Shown here piece by piece: positions 45,340 through 53,058 of a stretch of DNA of 64,000 bases. The notes under the pieces are model-generated. The model did not search any database, had not been told where the DNA came from, and saw only the letters and a list, made by a program, of their open reading frames with translations. The stretch is from Modestobacter sp. VKM Ac-2977 (GTDB lineage: Bacteria; Actinomycetota; Actinomycetes; Mycobacteriales; Geodermatophilaceae). Position 1 is the stretch's first letter, and every line of letters starts with the position of its first letter. Location: contig NZ_JAPVBQ010000001.1 in the NCBI RefSeq assembly GCF_026968045.1, positions 1,253,238 through 1,317,237 of the forward strand. The letters are read 5' to 3'. The position numbers were made by a program, and so were the translations under genes.

Positions 45340-46512
45340 ATGAGCCTGCCCGAGGGCCTCCAGCTCCCGCCCTACGGCAGCGCCACCCTCGCCGACGTGC
45401 TGCCCGGCGTCGCCAGCGCCCTCGGGCTCCCGCTCCGCCGCGGCGGGCCGACCGGAGCTCCGCTCGACCTGGCCCCTGCCCTGGCCGGCGCCCGCCGGGT
45501 CGCCGTCCTGCTGGTCGACGGCCTGGGCGCCGAGCTGGTCGCCGCCCATCCGCGCCAGGCGCCGGTGCTCAACGCGCTCGGCAGCCCTGTCGGCACGCTG
45601 TCCGCGCCCTGCCCGAGCACCACCCCGGTCAGCCTCGTCAGCCTGGGCACCGGTCTGCCGCCGGGCAGCCACGGGGTGCTCGGCTTCGTCACCGAGGTGC
45701 CCGGGGAGGGGCGCACCCTCAACCACGTCCACTGGGCCGACGACCCCGACCCGTCGCAGTGGCAGGCCCAGCCGACCGTCTTCGAGCAGGCCACCGCGGC
45801 CGGCGTCTCGTGCGCCGTCGTCGCCCCGCACGCCTTCGCCGGCTCCGGCCTCACCCGCGCTGCCTACCGCGGAGCCGACTACGCCAGCGCGTTCAGCCCC
45901 GGCGACCTGGTCGCCGGGATGCACGCGGCGCTGCGCACCGGCGAGCGCAGCCTGGTCTACGGCTACACCGCCGAGCTCGACCTGACCGGGCACGTCCGCG
46001 GCGTCGACTCGCCCAGCTGGCGCGCCCAGCTCGGCATCGTCGACCGGCTGGTCGAGCAGTTGGTCGAGGGGCTGCCCGAGGACGCCGTGCTGCTGGTGAC
46101 CGCCGACCACGGCATGGTCGACGTCCCCGGCTCCACCCGGCTCGACATCGGGGCAGAGCCCGCGCTCAGCGACGGCGTGCGGCTGCTCGCCGGCGAACCG
46201 CGGGCCCGCTACGTGCACGCCGAGCCCGGGGCCGCCGACGACGTGCTCGCCACCTGGCGGGCGGTGCTCGGGGACCGTGCCTGGGTGGTCAGCCGGGCGG
46301 AGGCGGTCGCCAGCGGGGTCTTCGGTGAGGTCCAGGAGCAGTTGGCCGACCGGATCGGTGACGTGGTCGCGCTGGCCCGGGGCAGCTGGGCGTTCACCGA
46401 CGTCCAGCAGGAAGGCCCGTTCGGGTCGATGCTGGCCGCCTACCACGGCTCGCTCACCCCGGCGGAGCTGGCGATCCCGCTGCTGGCCGCCCACGGCCGT
46501 GCGCTGGGCTGA
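45340..46512 (+). CDS. Alkaline-phosphatase-superfamily phosphodiesterase/nucleotide pyrophosphatase
   Basis: A 390-residue PF01663-type metal phosphodiesterase. The metal and nucleophile block is VAVLLVDGLGAELV followed by SAPCPSTTPVSLVSLGTGLPPGSHGVLGFV (with Thr nucleophile candidates). The second metal site is YTAELDLTGHVRGVDSPSWRAQLGIVDRLV and LLVTADHGMVDVP. There is no signal peptide, unlike most extracellular NPPs. The substrate may be a nucleotide or a phosphonate-like compound. A 19-bp tandem duplication covers its stop codon, with the second copy lying just after the coding end. Confidence 0.9.
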   Translation: MSLPEGLQLPPYGSATLADVLPGVASALGLPLRRGGPTGAPLDLAPALAGARRVAVLLVDGLGAELVAAHPRQAPVLNALGSPVGTLSAPCPSTTPVSLVSLGTGLPPGSHGVLGFVTEVPGEGRTLNHVHWADDPDPSQWQAQPTVFEQATAAGVSCAVVAPHAFAGSGLTRAAYRGADYASAFSPGDLVAGMHAALRTGERSLVYGYTAELDLTGHVRGVDSPSWRAQLGIVDRLVEQLVEGLPEDAVLLVTADHGMVDVPGSTRLDIGAEPALSDGVRLLAGEPRARYVHAEPGAADDVLATWRAVLGDRAWVVSRAEAVASGVFGEVQEQLADRIGDVVALARGSWAFTDVQQEGPFGSMLAAYHGSLTPAELAIPLLAAHGRALG

Positions 46513-46533
46513 GCGCCGTGCGCTGGGCTGAGC
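46496..46533. repeat. 19-bp tandem duplication over a stop codon
   Basis: GCCGTGCGCTGGGCTGAGC occurs twice in direct succession (46496-46514 and 46515-46533). The first copy holds the TGA of the phosphodiesterase gene, the second a non-used copy of it. Confidence 0.9.
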
Positions 46534-46543
46534 GCCGTGGACC

Positions 46544-47518
46544 TCAGGCCGGGTGCAGGGCCAGCGGGTGCCAGGTGCGCCAGTGGCCTGGCTGCGGAGC
46601 GGCGCAGGTCAGCCGGTGTGACTCCGCGGACAGCCGGCTCTCCACGCTGACCACGACGTCGCCGTCCGGCCCGGCCAGGGTCACCTCGAACCGCTCGATC
46701 CCGGGGGCCGGCGACGGCAGCCCGCGCACCCGCCGCGGCGGCAGGTCGCCCACCCCGAACAGACCGAGCTCCCCGCGGGCGTGGTGCTGCGCCGCCTGGG
46801 CGGCCGGCGCCAGCCCGGCCCGCCCGCGCAGGAACGCCCAGGCCACCTGGCCGGCGGCGTGCGCGTCGAGCAGCACCTGGCCGTCCCCGGGCACCTGCCC
46901 GTAGACCAGCCCCCAGGGCAGGACGACGACGTTGGCGGCGAACCGGTCACCGCCGAGGTGGCTGGTCTCCCAGACGTCGGCGGCCCCCCCGGCGGCGGGC
47001 AGCGCCCGGGCCAGCGGGCGGCCGCGGACGGCACAGCAGACGTCGTGCGCGCCGTGCGTGCAGACCAGGTAGGTCGGCACCTGCGTCGGTTCGCCGACCG
47101 AGCCGTCCCAGGGCAGCTGGAGCAGCTCGGCGTCGTCCTCCCGGGTCGACCAGCGGACGGTCTCCCGGCCGGGGGTCGTGTCCGCGACCGCCCAGCGGCG
47201 ACCGCCTTCCGTCGACCGCTCCCCGGGCCGGCGGACCAGTTGGATCCGCATGCCCAGTTCGCGGGCCCGGGCCGCCAGCCGAGAGGCGACGCGCCGGTCG
47301 AAGCGGGACTCCAGCAGGGCGTCGCGCCCCCACGGGCCGGGCTGCTCGACCAGCAGCCAGCGTCGGGCCGGTGGTGCGGTGGCGACGGGGGAGTCCCCGC
47401 GCAGCAGGGCCTGCACCGAGCAGCGGGCCGGGTCCAGCCGACCGACCGGGGTGGACCGGGGTGCGGGGGAGCCCGGGCCGGTCGGCTCAGGCCCCACCGG
47501 TGTCGCCACGGCCCCCAT
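46544..47518 (-). CDS. Sucrase/ferredoxin-like family protein (thioredoxin-fold Fe-S type)
   Basis: A 324-residue protein of the Sucrase_ferredoxin-like family. The family signature is YLVCTHGAHDVCCAVRGRPLARAL with the CxxGxxDxCC cluster. It is followed by VWETSHLGGDRFAANVVVLPWGLVYGQVPG, also typical, and the N-terminal part has RCSVQALLRGDSPVATAPPARRWLLVEQPGPWGRDALLES. Members are uncharacterised, thioredoxin-like ferredoxin-fold proteins. The start ATG 47518 gives a 32-bp overlap with the cupin gene upstream; a later start cannot be excluded. It is the last gene of the GGAD-repeat, cupin, sucrase-like unit. Confidence 0.8.
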   Translation of the reverse strand: MGAVATPVGPEPTGPGSPAPRSTPVGRLDPARCSVQALLRGDSPVATAPPARRWLLVEQPGPWGRDALLESRFDRRVASRLAARARELGMRIQLVRRPGERSTEGGRRWAVADTTPGRETVRWSTREDDAELLQLPWDGSVGEPTQVPTYLVCTHGAHDVCCAVRGRPLARALPAAGGAADVWETSHLGGDRFAANVVVLPWGLVYGQVPGDGQVLLDAHAAGQVAWAFLRGRAGLAPAAQAAQHHARGELGLFGVGDLPPRRVRGLPSPAPGIERFEVTLAGPDGDVVVSVESRLSAESHRLTCAAPQPGHWRTWHPLALHPA

Positions 47519-48734
47519 CGTGCCCGGCGTCGGCTGCCGGTGCCCCGGCACGGGCGTCCGGGACGATCGCGATCGCCTCGGTGACCAGCCGGCGAGCCAG
47601 GGTGAGCTGGTCGGCGGCATCCAGCCCGGGCAGGTCACCGACCTTCAGCTCGCCCGCGGCGAGCAGGGCGGCCAGGGCCGGGTGGGTGTCGGCCGGCAGG
47701 TCGTGGGTGCGGCGGCCGGCGACCAGCGCCACCCGTCCGCCGTCCGGGTCGCGCAGCTGCAGGCGCAGCAGCGGTCGCACCTGGAGCACGGTGTCGGCCG
47801 ACAGCGCCGCGACCGCACCGGACTGGGCCAGCGGGGACACCGGGGCCGGCCGCACCTGCGCCCAGGTGCGGGCCCGCAGCCCGTCGGCCACGGCCGCCGG
47901 GTCGACCTCGCCGAGCCAGCGCTGCAGCCCGGAGAGCACCGCGGCGACGTCCTCGGTCGTGGCAGAAGGGTCAGCCAGGTCGACGCCGAGCGGCAGGGAG
48001 CCGCGCAGCGCGGGGTCCTCGGCGGCGAGGGTGCGCACCAGGTCCAGGGCGGACTCCACGGCGCCCCACCGGGTCACCGAGTGCACGCCGACGGTCAGGT
48101 GCGCGCTGATCTCCCCGAGCGCGACCGCCGAGTGCAGGTAGCCGCGGGGGAGGTAGAGGGCATCGCCGGGACGCAGCACCGCGTCGATCACCGGGGGACG
48201 CTGCGCGGCGGCGGCGACCTCGGCGGCGCGGTCGGTCCAGGGGTGGGTGCGCAGCGGGTCGGTGAGCACCGGTTCGTGGATCGTCCAGTGCTTCTCGCCG
48301 GCGACCTGCAGCACGAACACGTCGTGCACGTCGTAGTGCGGGGAGAACCCGCGCGAGGACGGCGGGGTGATGTAGGCGTTGACCTGCGTGGGGTGCCCGA
48401 GGTCGGCGGCGAGCTGGCCGGCGAACTCGATCAGCGGCGGCCACAGCCGGTGCAGGCCCTGCAGGACGACGGTGCTCCCGTCGGCGAACAGCCGCAGCAC
48501 CGCGTCGGAGGAGACCTGGTCGGCCACCTCGGCGCCGGCGCCCTGGGGGCTGGTGAAGCGCTTGGTGTCGACGACGGCGCCGTCCTTGGCGATGCGCAGG
48601 AACGGCGTGCGCAGGCCGCGGGTGCTCAGCAGCTCGTCGACCGCAGGCAGGTCGAGCAGGTCGGTGAACGTGCCGCCGAGCTCTGCGGCGGTGGAGAGCA
48701 GGGGCCGGCGGGACCAGTGCTCGGCGGCGAACAC
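47487..48734 (-). CDS. JmjC-type cupin-domain protein (ribosomal oxygenase-like)
   Basis: A 415-residue protein with a JmjC-like cupin: TVVLQGLHRLWPPLIEFAGQLAADLGHPTQVNAYITPPSSRGFSPHYDVHDVFVLQVAGEKHW. The 2-oxoglutarate iron ligands HxD (HYDVHD) and a later His (DALYLPRGYLHSAVAL) are present, as in YcfD/MINA-like protein hydroxylases. The C-terminal half is a winged-helix/dimerisation region. GTG 48734 is the first canonical start, but coding-like sequence (ALRRCIRVEPE) continues upstream 22 codons to a CTG at 48800, so the true start may be non-standard. The target protein is unknown. Confidence 0.88.
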   Translation of the reverse strand: MFAAEHWSRRPLLSTAAELGGTFTDLLDLPAVDELLSTRGLRTPFLRIAKDGAVVDTKRFTSPQGAGAEVADQVSSDAVLRLFADGSTVVLQGLHRLWPPLIEFAGQLAADLGHPTQVNAYITPPSSRGFSPHYDVHDVFVLQVAGEKHWTIHEPVLTDPLRTHPWTDRAAEVAAAAQRPPVIDAVLRPGDALYLPRGYLHSAVALGEISAHLTVGVHSVTRWGAVESALDLVRTLAAEDPALRGSLPLGVDLADPSATTEDVAAVLSGLQRWLGEVDPAAVADGLRARTWAQVRPAPVSPLAQSGAVAALSADTVLQVRPLLRLQLRDPDGGRVALVAGRRTHDLPADTHPALAALLAAGELKVGDLPGLDAADQLTLARRLVTEAIAIVPDARAGAPAADAGHDGGRGDTGGA

Positions 48735-48812
48735 CTCCGGCTCGACCCGGATGCAGCGGCGCAGTGCGGGGCGGGTGGTGCCCCCGGCCCGGCAGTTCAG
48801 GGTCGGACACGG

Positions 48813-49085
48813 TCAGGCCGAGCCGTCCGCGCCGCCGTCGTGCTGTCCGGGCGTGCCGCCGCCGGCGCCCGAGTCGGCCGGGCCCTCGGCGCCGCCATCG
48901 GCACCGCCGTCCGCGCCACCGTCGGCACCGCCATCGGCACCGCCGTCAGCGCCACCATCGGCACCGCCGTCCGCGCCGCCATCGGCGCCACCGTCAGCAC
49001 CGCCGTCGTGCTGGCCCGGCGTGCCCTCGGCGCCGCCGTCGGCCGGTCCCTCTGTGCTGGTCATGTCGTCGTCGTCGAGCGCCAT
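48813..49085 (-). CDS. GGAD-repeat acidic mini-protein
   Basis: A 90-residue low-complexity protein. After MALDDDDMTSTEGP it consists of a run of about ten GGAD tetrapeptides. The run is flanked by the nearly identical blocks EGTPGQHDGGAD and GGTPGQHDGGADG, giving the protein a mirrored layout. It has no Cys, no hydrophobic core and a strong negative charge, so it should be disordered; Asp/Gly repeats can bind calcium, but this is only a possibility. GGAGGAGCC lies just before the ATG, a good ribosome site. It lies upstream of the cupin gene on the same strand. No function is proposed. Confidence 0.7.
   Translation of the reverse strand: MALDDDDMTSTEGPADGGAEGTPGQHDGGADGGADGGADGGADGGADGGADGGADGGADGGADGGAEGPADSGAGGGTPGQHDGGADGSA
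48888..49016. repeat. 12-bp tandem repeat encoding GGAD
   Basis: Degenerate direct repeats with a 12-bp period (GCGCCACCGTCG and GCACCGCCATCG-type units on the plus strand) cover the centre of the mini-protein gene. Alternate units differ mainly at synonymous positions. Confidence 0.7.
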
Positions 49086-49308
49086 GGCTCCTCCGATCGT
49101 CGAGGTCGTGGTCACCGGTCGGGGACCACCTGGACCAGTTCTACCGCGATGATCGACTGCCCACACCTGCCCGGACCGGGCTGCCCGTCCCGGCTCCCGC
49201 GCCGCCGGATGACGATCCGGTCACGATCCGACGTGCCGGGTGCGGGTGATCGTGAGTGGGCATGTCAGAGCGTGCACGCCACAGACGACGCACGAGAGGA
49301 CAGAGGTC

Positions 49309-50028
49309 ATGACAGAGAGTCGTGCACGTACGGATGCCACCACCTCCGGGGCCACCACCCCGGGCAGCGACGCGACGCGGGAGACGACCGTCGGCGCGAC
49401 CCGCGAGGTGCACGCCGAGCCGGTGGTCCGCGAACCGGTGGTCCGCGAGGTGGACCGGCGCGAGGAGCCGACGCACGTGTCGGTGGCCCCACCGCGGCGT
49501 GACCGGGTCCGCTGGGGGCCGGTGTGGGCGGGCCTGCTCGTGGCCGTCTCCTCCTTCGTCCTGTTCAACCTGATCACCTTCGCCCTCGGCTGGTGGGACA
49601 TCGAGGGTGCCGGCGGCTCCAACGCCGACTGGATCAGCACGGCGATCCTGTGGGGCGCCTTCTTCCTCGGTGGGCTGACCGCGGCGGCCTCGGCGATCTG
49701 GCGGGGGGTGAGCGACGGCATCCTGCACGGCATCCTGGTGTGGGCGCTGGGCATGGCGACGTTCCTCGTCCTCAGCCTGCTCGGCGGCGGTGCGGTCCTG
49801 GGCTCCGTCGGTGACGCCATCGGACAGCTCGGTGTGCTGCAGCAGAACAGCAACGCCCCCGCAGCACAGCTCGCCCCGGTCGTGGACAACGCCCAGTCGG
49901 TCGCCAGCTGGGCCGTCCTGGTGATGGGCGTGGCCATCATCCTGTCGGCGCTCGGTGGTGTCCTCGGGGCCAAGATGTGGCCGGCCAAGAAGGACACCGA
50001 GGACAACCGGGTGACCACCACCCGCTGA
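49309..50028 (+). CDS. Uncharacterised four-helix membrane protein with long cytosolic N-terminus
   Basis: A 239-residue protein. The first ~80 residues are hydrophilic and disordered, with repeated VVRE motifs (AEPVVREPVVREVDRREEP). Four membrane segments follow: GPVWAGLLVAVSSFVLFNLITFALG, ISTAILWGAFFLGGLTAAASAIW, ILHGILVWALGMATFLVLSLLGGGAV, and VASWAVLVMGVAIILSALGGVLGA, with a short charged tail. This is a DUF-type integral membrane protein seen widely in Geodermatophilaceae; I cannot assign a function. AGAGGTC precedes the ATG. The gene is followed by a 14-bp stem terminator that overlaps the promoter region of dinB. Confidence 0.75.
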   Translation: MTESRARTDATTSGATTPGSDATRETTVGATREVHAEPVVREPVVREVDRREEPTHVSVAPPRRDRVRWGPVWAGLLVAVSSFVLFNLITFALGWWDIEGAGGSNADWISTAILWGAFFLGGLTAAASAIWRGVSDGILHGILVWALGMATFLVLSLLGGGAVLGSVGDAIGQLGVLQQNSNAPAAQLAPVVDNAQSVASWAVLVMGVAIILSALGGVLGAKMWPAKKDTEDNRVTTTR

Positions 50029-50038
50029 TCTGTCGCGA

Positions 50039-50072
50039 CAGGCACCGGGACCCACCACGGTCCCGGTGCCTG
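50039..50072 (+). terminator. Strong hairpin overlapping the dinB promoter region
   Basis: A 14-bp perfect stem (arms beginning CAGGCACCGGGACC) around a 6-nt loop. It ends only 6 bp before the TATCGT -10 element of dinB, so it occupies the dinB -35 region. Confidence 0.75.
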
Positions 50073-50078
50073 ACCCGC

Positions 50079-50109
50079 TATCGTCCCCGTGGGTCGAACA
50101 CCTGTTCGA
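50079..50109 (+). promoter_or_regulatory. SOS promoter of dinB: TATCGT with LexA box
   Basis: TATCGT (50079-50084) is followed 9 bp later by TCGAACACCTGTTCGA (50094-50109), the same LexA box as at 39235. The dinB GTG is at 50133, with AGGGGG upstream. Confidence 0.85.
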
Positions 50110-50132
50110 TCCGCGGGGACGCAGGGGGTGCG

Positions 50133-51371
50133 GTGACCAGGGACCGGGCTGCCGGCTGCACGGTGCTGCACGTCGACATGGACGCCTTCTTCGCCAGCGT
50201 CGAGGTGCGCCGGCACCCCGAGCTGGCCGGCACGCCGGTCATCGTCGGCGGGGTGGGCAACCGCGGGGTCGTCACCTCGGCCACCTACGAGGCCCGCCGG
50301 TACGGGGTGCACAGCGCCATGCCGACCTCCCGGGCGCTGCGCCTGTGCCCGACGGCCACTGTGCTCCCCGGCGACCTCGACCTCTACGCCGAGGTGTCCC
50401 GGTCGGTGATGGCGCTGTTCCGCTCCCTCACCCCGCTGGTCGAGCCGCTGAGCCTGGACGAGGCCTTCCTCGACGTCTCCGGCAGCGGTCGCCGGCTGGG
50501 CGACCCGGTGGCGATCGGGGAGTACATCCGCGCCCGGGTCTTCGACGAGCAGGGGATCACCTGCTCGGTCGGGGTGGCCGGCAGCAAGTTCGTGGCCAAG
50601 CTGGCCTCCACCCGGGCCAAGCCCGACGGGCTGCTGGTGGTGCCACCGGCCGAGGTCATGGACTTCCTGCACCCGCTGCCGGTGGGCGCCCTCTGGGGCG
50701 TGGGTCCCAAGACCGAGGAGGTGCTGCTGCGGCTGGGCCTGCGGACCGTCGGCGACCTGGCGCACGTGCCGGCACGCACCCTGCAGCGGGCGGTGGGCCA
50801 GGCGGCCGGCAGCCACCTGCACGAGCTCGCCTGGGGCCGGGACCCCCGGCGGGTGGTCCCCGACGAGCCCGACCGGTCCACCGGCGCCGAGGAGACCTTC
50901 GGCACCGACGTCGACGACCCGCAGGTGATCCACCGGGAGCTGCTGCACCTGTCCGAGCGGACGGCGGGACGCCTGCGCTCGACCGGTCACCTGGCCCGCA
51001 CGGTGACCGTGAAGATCCGCTTCGCCGACTTCACCACGATCACCCGCTCCCGCACGCTGAAGGTCCCCACCGATGTGGGCCAGGAGCTGTACGACACCGC
51101 CCGCACGCTCTTCGACGCCCTGGGGCTGGACCGGGCCCGCATCCGGCTGGTCGGGGTGCGGGCCGAGGGGCTGGTGGAGGCCGAGGCGACCGCCCGCCAG
51201 CTCGAGCTGGGGGCTCGCGAGCACGGCCGGCGGGACGCCGAGCTGGCCGCCGACCGGGCCGCCCGGCGCTTCGGGGCCGGTGCCGTCCGGCCGGCCACCC
51301 TGCTCGGCCGTCGGCAGGTCCCGGGCGCCGGTCCGGTTGCGCGCGACCCGTCTCCGGGAACGCCCCGCTGA
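50133..51371 (+). CDS. dinB: DNA polymerase IV (Y-family translesion polymerase)
   Basis: A 412-residue Y-family polymerase for translesion synthesis. The catalytic blocks are LHVDMDAFFASVE (metal Asp15/17), VTSATYEARRYGVHSAMPTSRALRLCP, and VEPLSLDEAFLDVSG (metal Asp/Glu near 110), followed by VGVAGSKFVAKLAST and the helix-hairpin-helix LPVGALWGVGPKTEEVLLRLGLRTVGDL. The little-finger domain follows. A C-terminal beta-clamp motif is not obvious. The start GTG 50133 has AGGGGG 4-5 nt upstream, and a full SOS box sits at 50094-50109, so it should be DNA-damage induced together with dnaE2. Confidence 0.95.
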   Translation: MTRDRAAGCTVLHVDMDAFFASVEVRRHPELAGTPVIVGGVGNRGVVTSATYEARRYGVHSAMPTSRALRLCPTATVLPGDLDLYAEVSRSVMALFRSLTPLVEPLSLDEAFLDVSGSGRRLGDPVAIGEYIRARVFDEQGITCSVGVAGSKFVAKLASTRAKPDGLLVVPPAEVMDFLHPLPVGALWGVGPKTEEVLLRLGLRTVGDLAHVPARTLQRAVGQAAGSHLHELAWGRDPRRVVPDEPDRSTGAEETFGTDVDDPQVIHRELLHLSERTAGRLRSTGHLARTVTVKIRFADFTTITRSRTLKVPTDVGQELYDTARTLFDALGLDRARIRLVGVRAEGLVEAEATARQLELGAREHGRRDAELAADRAARRFGAGAVRPATLLGRRQVPGAGPVARDPSPGTPR

Positions 51372-51446
51372 GCTGGCCGTCTGCCCGACGGGGAGGCTGC
51401 GGGGTGCCGACCGGGGCATCGCCGGGAGTGTCGACGGCGACTCGCC

Positions 51447-51475
51447 TTTCGCAGGCCGCAAACGGCTCGTATCCT
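51447..51475 (+). promoter_or_regulatory. Promoter of the DUF3040 gene
   Basis: TTTCGC (51447-51452) and TATCCT (51470-51475) are 17 bp apart, 60 bp before the GTG. TATCCT is a good actinobacterial housekeeping -10. Confidence 0.45.
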
Positions 51476-51535
51476 CGGTGTCACCGCGGGCGGACTGCCG
51501 CCGGTGGTTTCTTGCACTTGTACCTGGAGGTCGAC

Positions 51536-51949
51536 GTGCCGCTCTCCGAGCACGAGCAGCGTCTGCTGGAGCAGATCGAGCGCGCCCTCGTCGATGACGA
51601 TCCGAAGTTCGCCTCGACCGTCCGTACCGGCGACCGGCGACAGAAGGCCCGCCGCAAGCTCCAACTGGGCGCCGTCCTGGTGGTCGTCGGCCTGGCCGTG
51701 GTGGTCGGCGGGGTGGCCCTGCCGAACGTCATCGTCGGCGTGCTGGGCTTCCTGGTGGCCTTCGGAGGGGCTGTCCTCGGTGTCCTGAACTACAAGGCCG
51801 CGACCGGTGAGGTGCCGGCCGGCTCCGCCCCGGGCCCGGCCGGGCGTCCGGCGGCCGGTGGCCGCGGTGGCAGCAGCAGCGCGAAGCCGCGCCGCCAGCC
51901 GCTGAAGGGCCGCCTCGAGGAGCGCTTCCGCCGCCGCTACGACCAGTAG
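51536..51949 (+). CDS. DUF3040 membrane protein
   Basis: A 137-residue protein of the actinobacterial DUF3040 family. The conserved opening is VPLSEHEQRLLEQIERALVDDDPKFASTVR, the two membrane helices are LGAVLVVVGLAVVVGGVALPN and VIVGVLGFLVAFGGAVLGVL, and the basic tail is SSAKPRRQPLKGRLEERFRRRYDQ. Family members are placed beside mraZ in many actinobacteria and the function is unknown. The ribosome site GGAGG lies 5 nt before the GTG. It ends in TAG. Confidence 0.9.
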   Translation: MPLSEHEQRLLEQIERALVDDDPKFASTVRTGDRRQKARRKLQLGAVLVVVGLAVVVGGVALPNVIVGVLGFLVAFGGAVLGVLNYKAATGEVPAGSAPGPAGRPAAGGRGGSSSAKPRRQPLKGRLEERFRRRYDQ

Positions 51950-52025
51950 CGCGCGCCGGCCCACCCGCCGAGCCAGCAGCCGCCGTCCCGTCCGGGGACG
52001 GCGGCTGCTGGCCTCTCCGGGCGGC

Positions 52026-52982
52026 TCAGGCCTCGGTGGTCGCCGCCGTGTCGAACAGCGCGCTGACCGACTCCCCGTCGTGGATCCGCTGCACGGCCTG
52101 GGCGAGCGCGGGGGCCACCGACAGCACGGTCAGCTTCTCCGAGGCCCCGGCCGGCACGGGCACGGTGTTGGTGCAGACGATCTCCACGACGTCGGACTGG
52201 GCGCCGATCCGCTCCAGTGCACCGGCGGTGAACAGGCCGTGCGTGCAGGCCACCCGGATCGTGCGGGCGCCGGCGTCCCGCAGCCGGTCGATGAGCTCCA
52301 GCACGGTGCTGCCCTTGGCGATCTCGTCGTCCAGCACGATGACGTCGCGATCGGCGACGTCCCCGATGACGGCGCTGATGCTGACCCGGTCGTCGGCGTA
52401 CCGCTGCTTGGCGCCCGCCGCGACCGGCACCCCGAGCCGGCGGGCGAAGGCCGCGGCCTCCTTGGCGTTGCCCAGGTCGGGGGAGACGACGGTGGTGCGG
52501 GAGAGGTCCAGGGCCCGGAAGTGGTCGGCCAGCTCCCGCAGGGCGTGCAGGTGGTCGACCGGCACGCTGAAGAAGCCGTGCACCTGCGGGGAGTGCAGCG
52601 TCATGGCCAGCACCCGGCTGGCCCCGGCGGCCACCATGAGGTCGGCGATCAGCCGGCCGCCGATGGAGATCCGGGGCGCGTCCTTCTTGTCCGACCGCGC
52701 GTAGGCGTAGTGCGGCATCACCACGGTGATCCGGGCCGCCGACGCGCCGCGGGCCGCGTCGATCATCAGCAGCAGCTCGACCAGGTTCTCCTGCACCGGG
52801 GTGACCAGCGGCTGCACCAGGAAGACGTCGCGTTCGCGACAGTTGGCCTGCAGCTGCACCTCGAGGCAGTCGTTGGCGAACCGGGTCTTCCGGACCGGCT
52901 GCAGCGGCACACCCAGCTGGGCGCACATCTCCGCGGCGAGTTCGGGGTGGGCACTGCCGGCGAAGACGGCGATCTCACGCAA
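52026..52982 (-). CDS. prs: Ribose-phosphate pyrophosphokinase family protein (PRPP synthetase)
   Basis: Makes 5-phosphoribosyl diphosphate from ribose 5-phosphate and ATP. The 318-residue protein has the class motifs VFAGSAHPELAAEMCAQLG, EVQLQANCRERDVFLVQPL, MPHYAYARSDKKDAPRISIGGRLIADLM, TLHSPQVHGFFSVPVDHL, and the PRPP loop VIVLDDEIAKGSTVLELI. The first strand motif lacks the usual FSG opening, so this may be a paralogue of the housekeeping enzyme. The start is TTG 52982 (reading LREIAVFAGS), with GGAGTGCCCC upstream; no better start fits. It lies between DUF3040 and the DUF58 operon, transcribed alone. Confidence 0.88.
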   Translation of the reverse strand: MREIAVFAGSAHPELAAEMCAQLGVPLQPVRKTRFANDCLEVQLQANCRERDVFLVQPLVTPVQENLVELLLMIDAARGASAARITVVMPHYAYARSDKKDAPRISIGGRLIADLMVAAGASRVLAMTLHSPQVHGFFSVPVDHLHALRELADHFRALDLSRTTVVSPDLGNAKEAAAFARRLGVPVAAGAKQRYADDRVSISAVIGDVADRDVIVLDDEIAKGSTVLELIDRLRDAGARTIRVACTHGLFTAGALERIGAQSDVVEIVCTNTVPVPAGASEKLTVLSVAPALAQAVQRIHDGESVSALFDTAATTEA

Positions 52983-53058
52983 GGGGCACTCCGCAGCTGG
53001 GGGGAGTCGGTGACGACGCCACCGACTCCGGCCACCGTAACCAGCTCCGGCTCGGCGG

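Noticed and set aside
48888-49016. The regular 12-bp repeats as a CRISPR array
   Set aside because: Repeats are contiguous, without spacers, and keep a translated GGAD frame behind a good ribosome site.
49086-49308. A gene in the 223-bp gap between the GGAD protein and the membrane protein
   Set aside because: No frame with a ribosome site was found. It is probably just the divergent promoter region.
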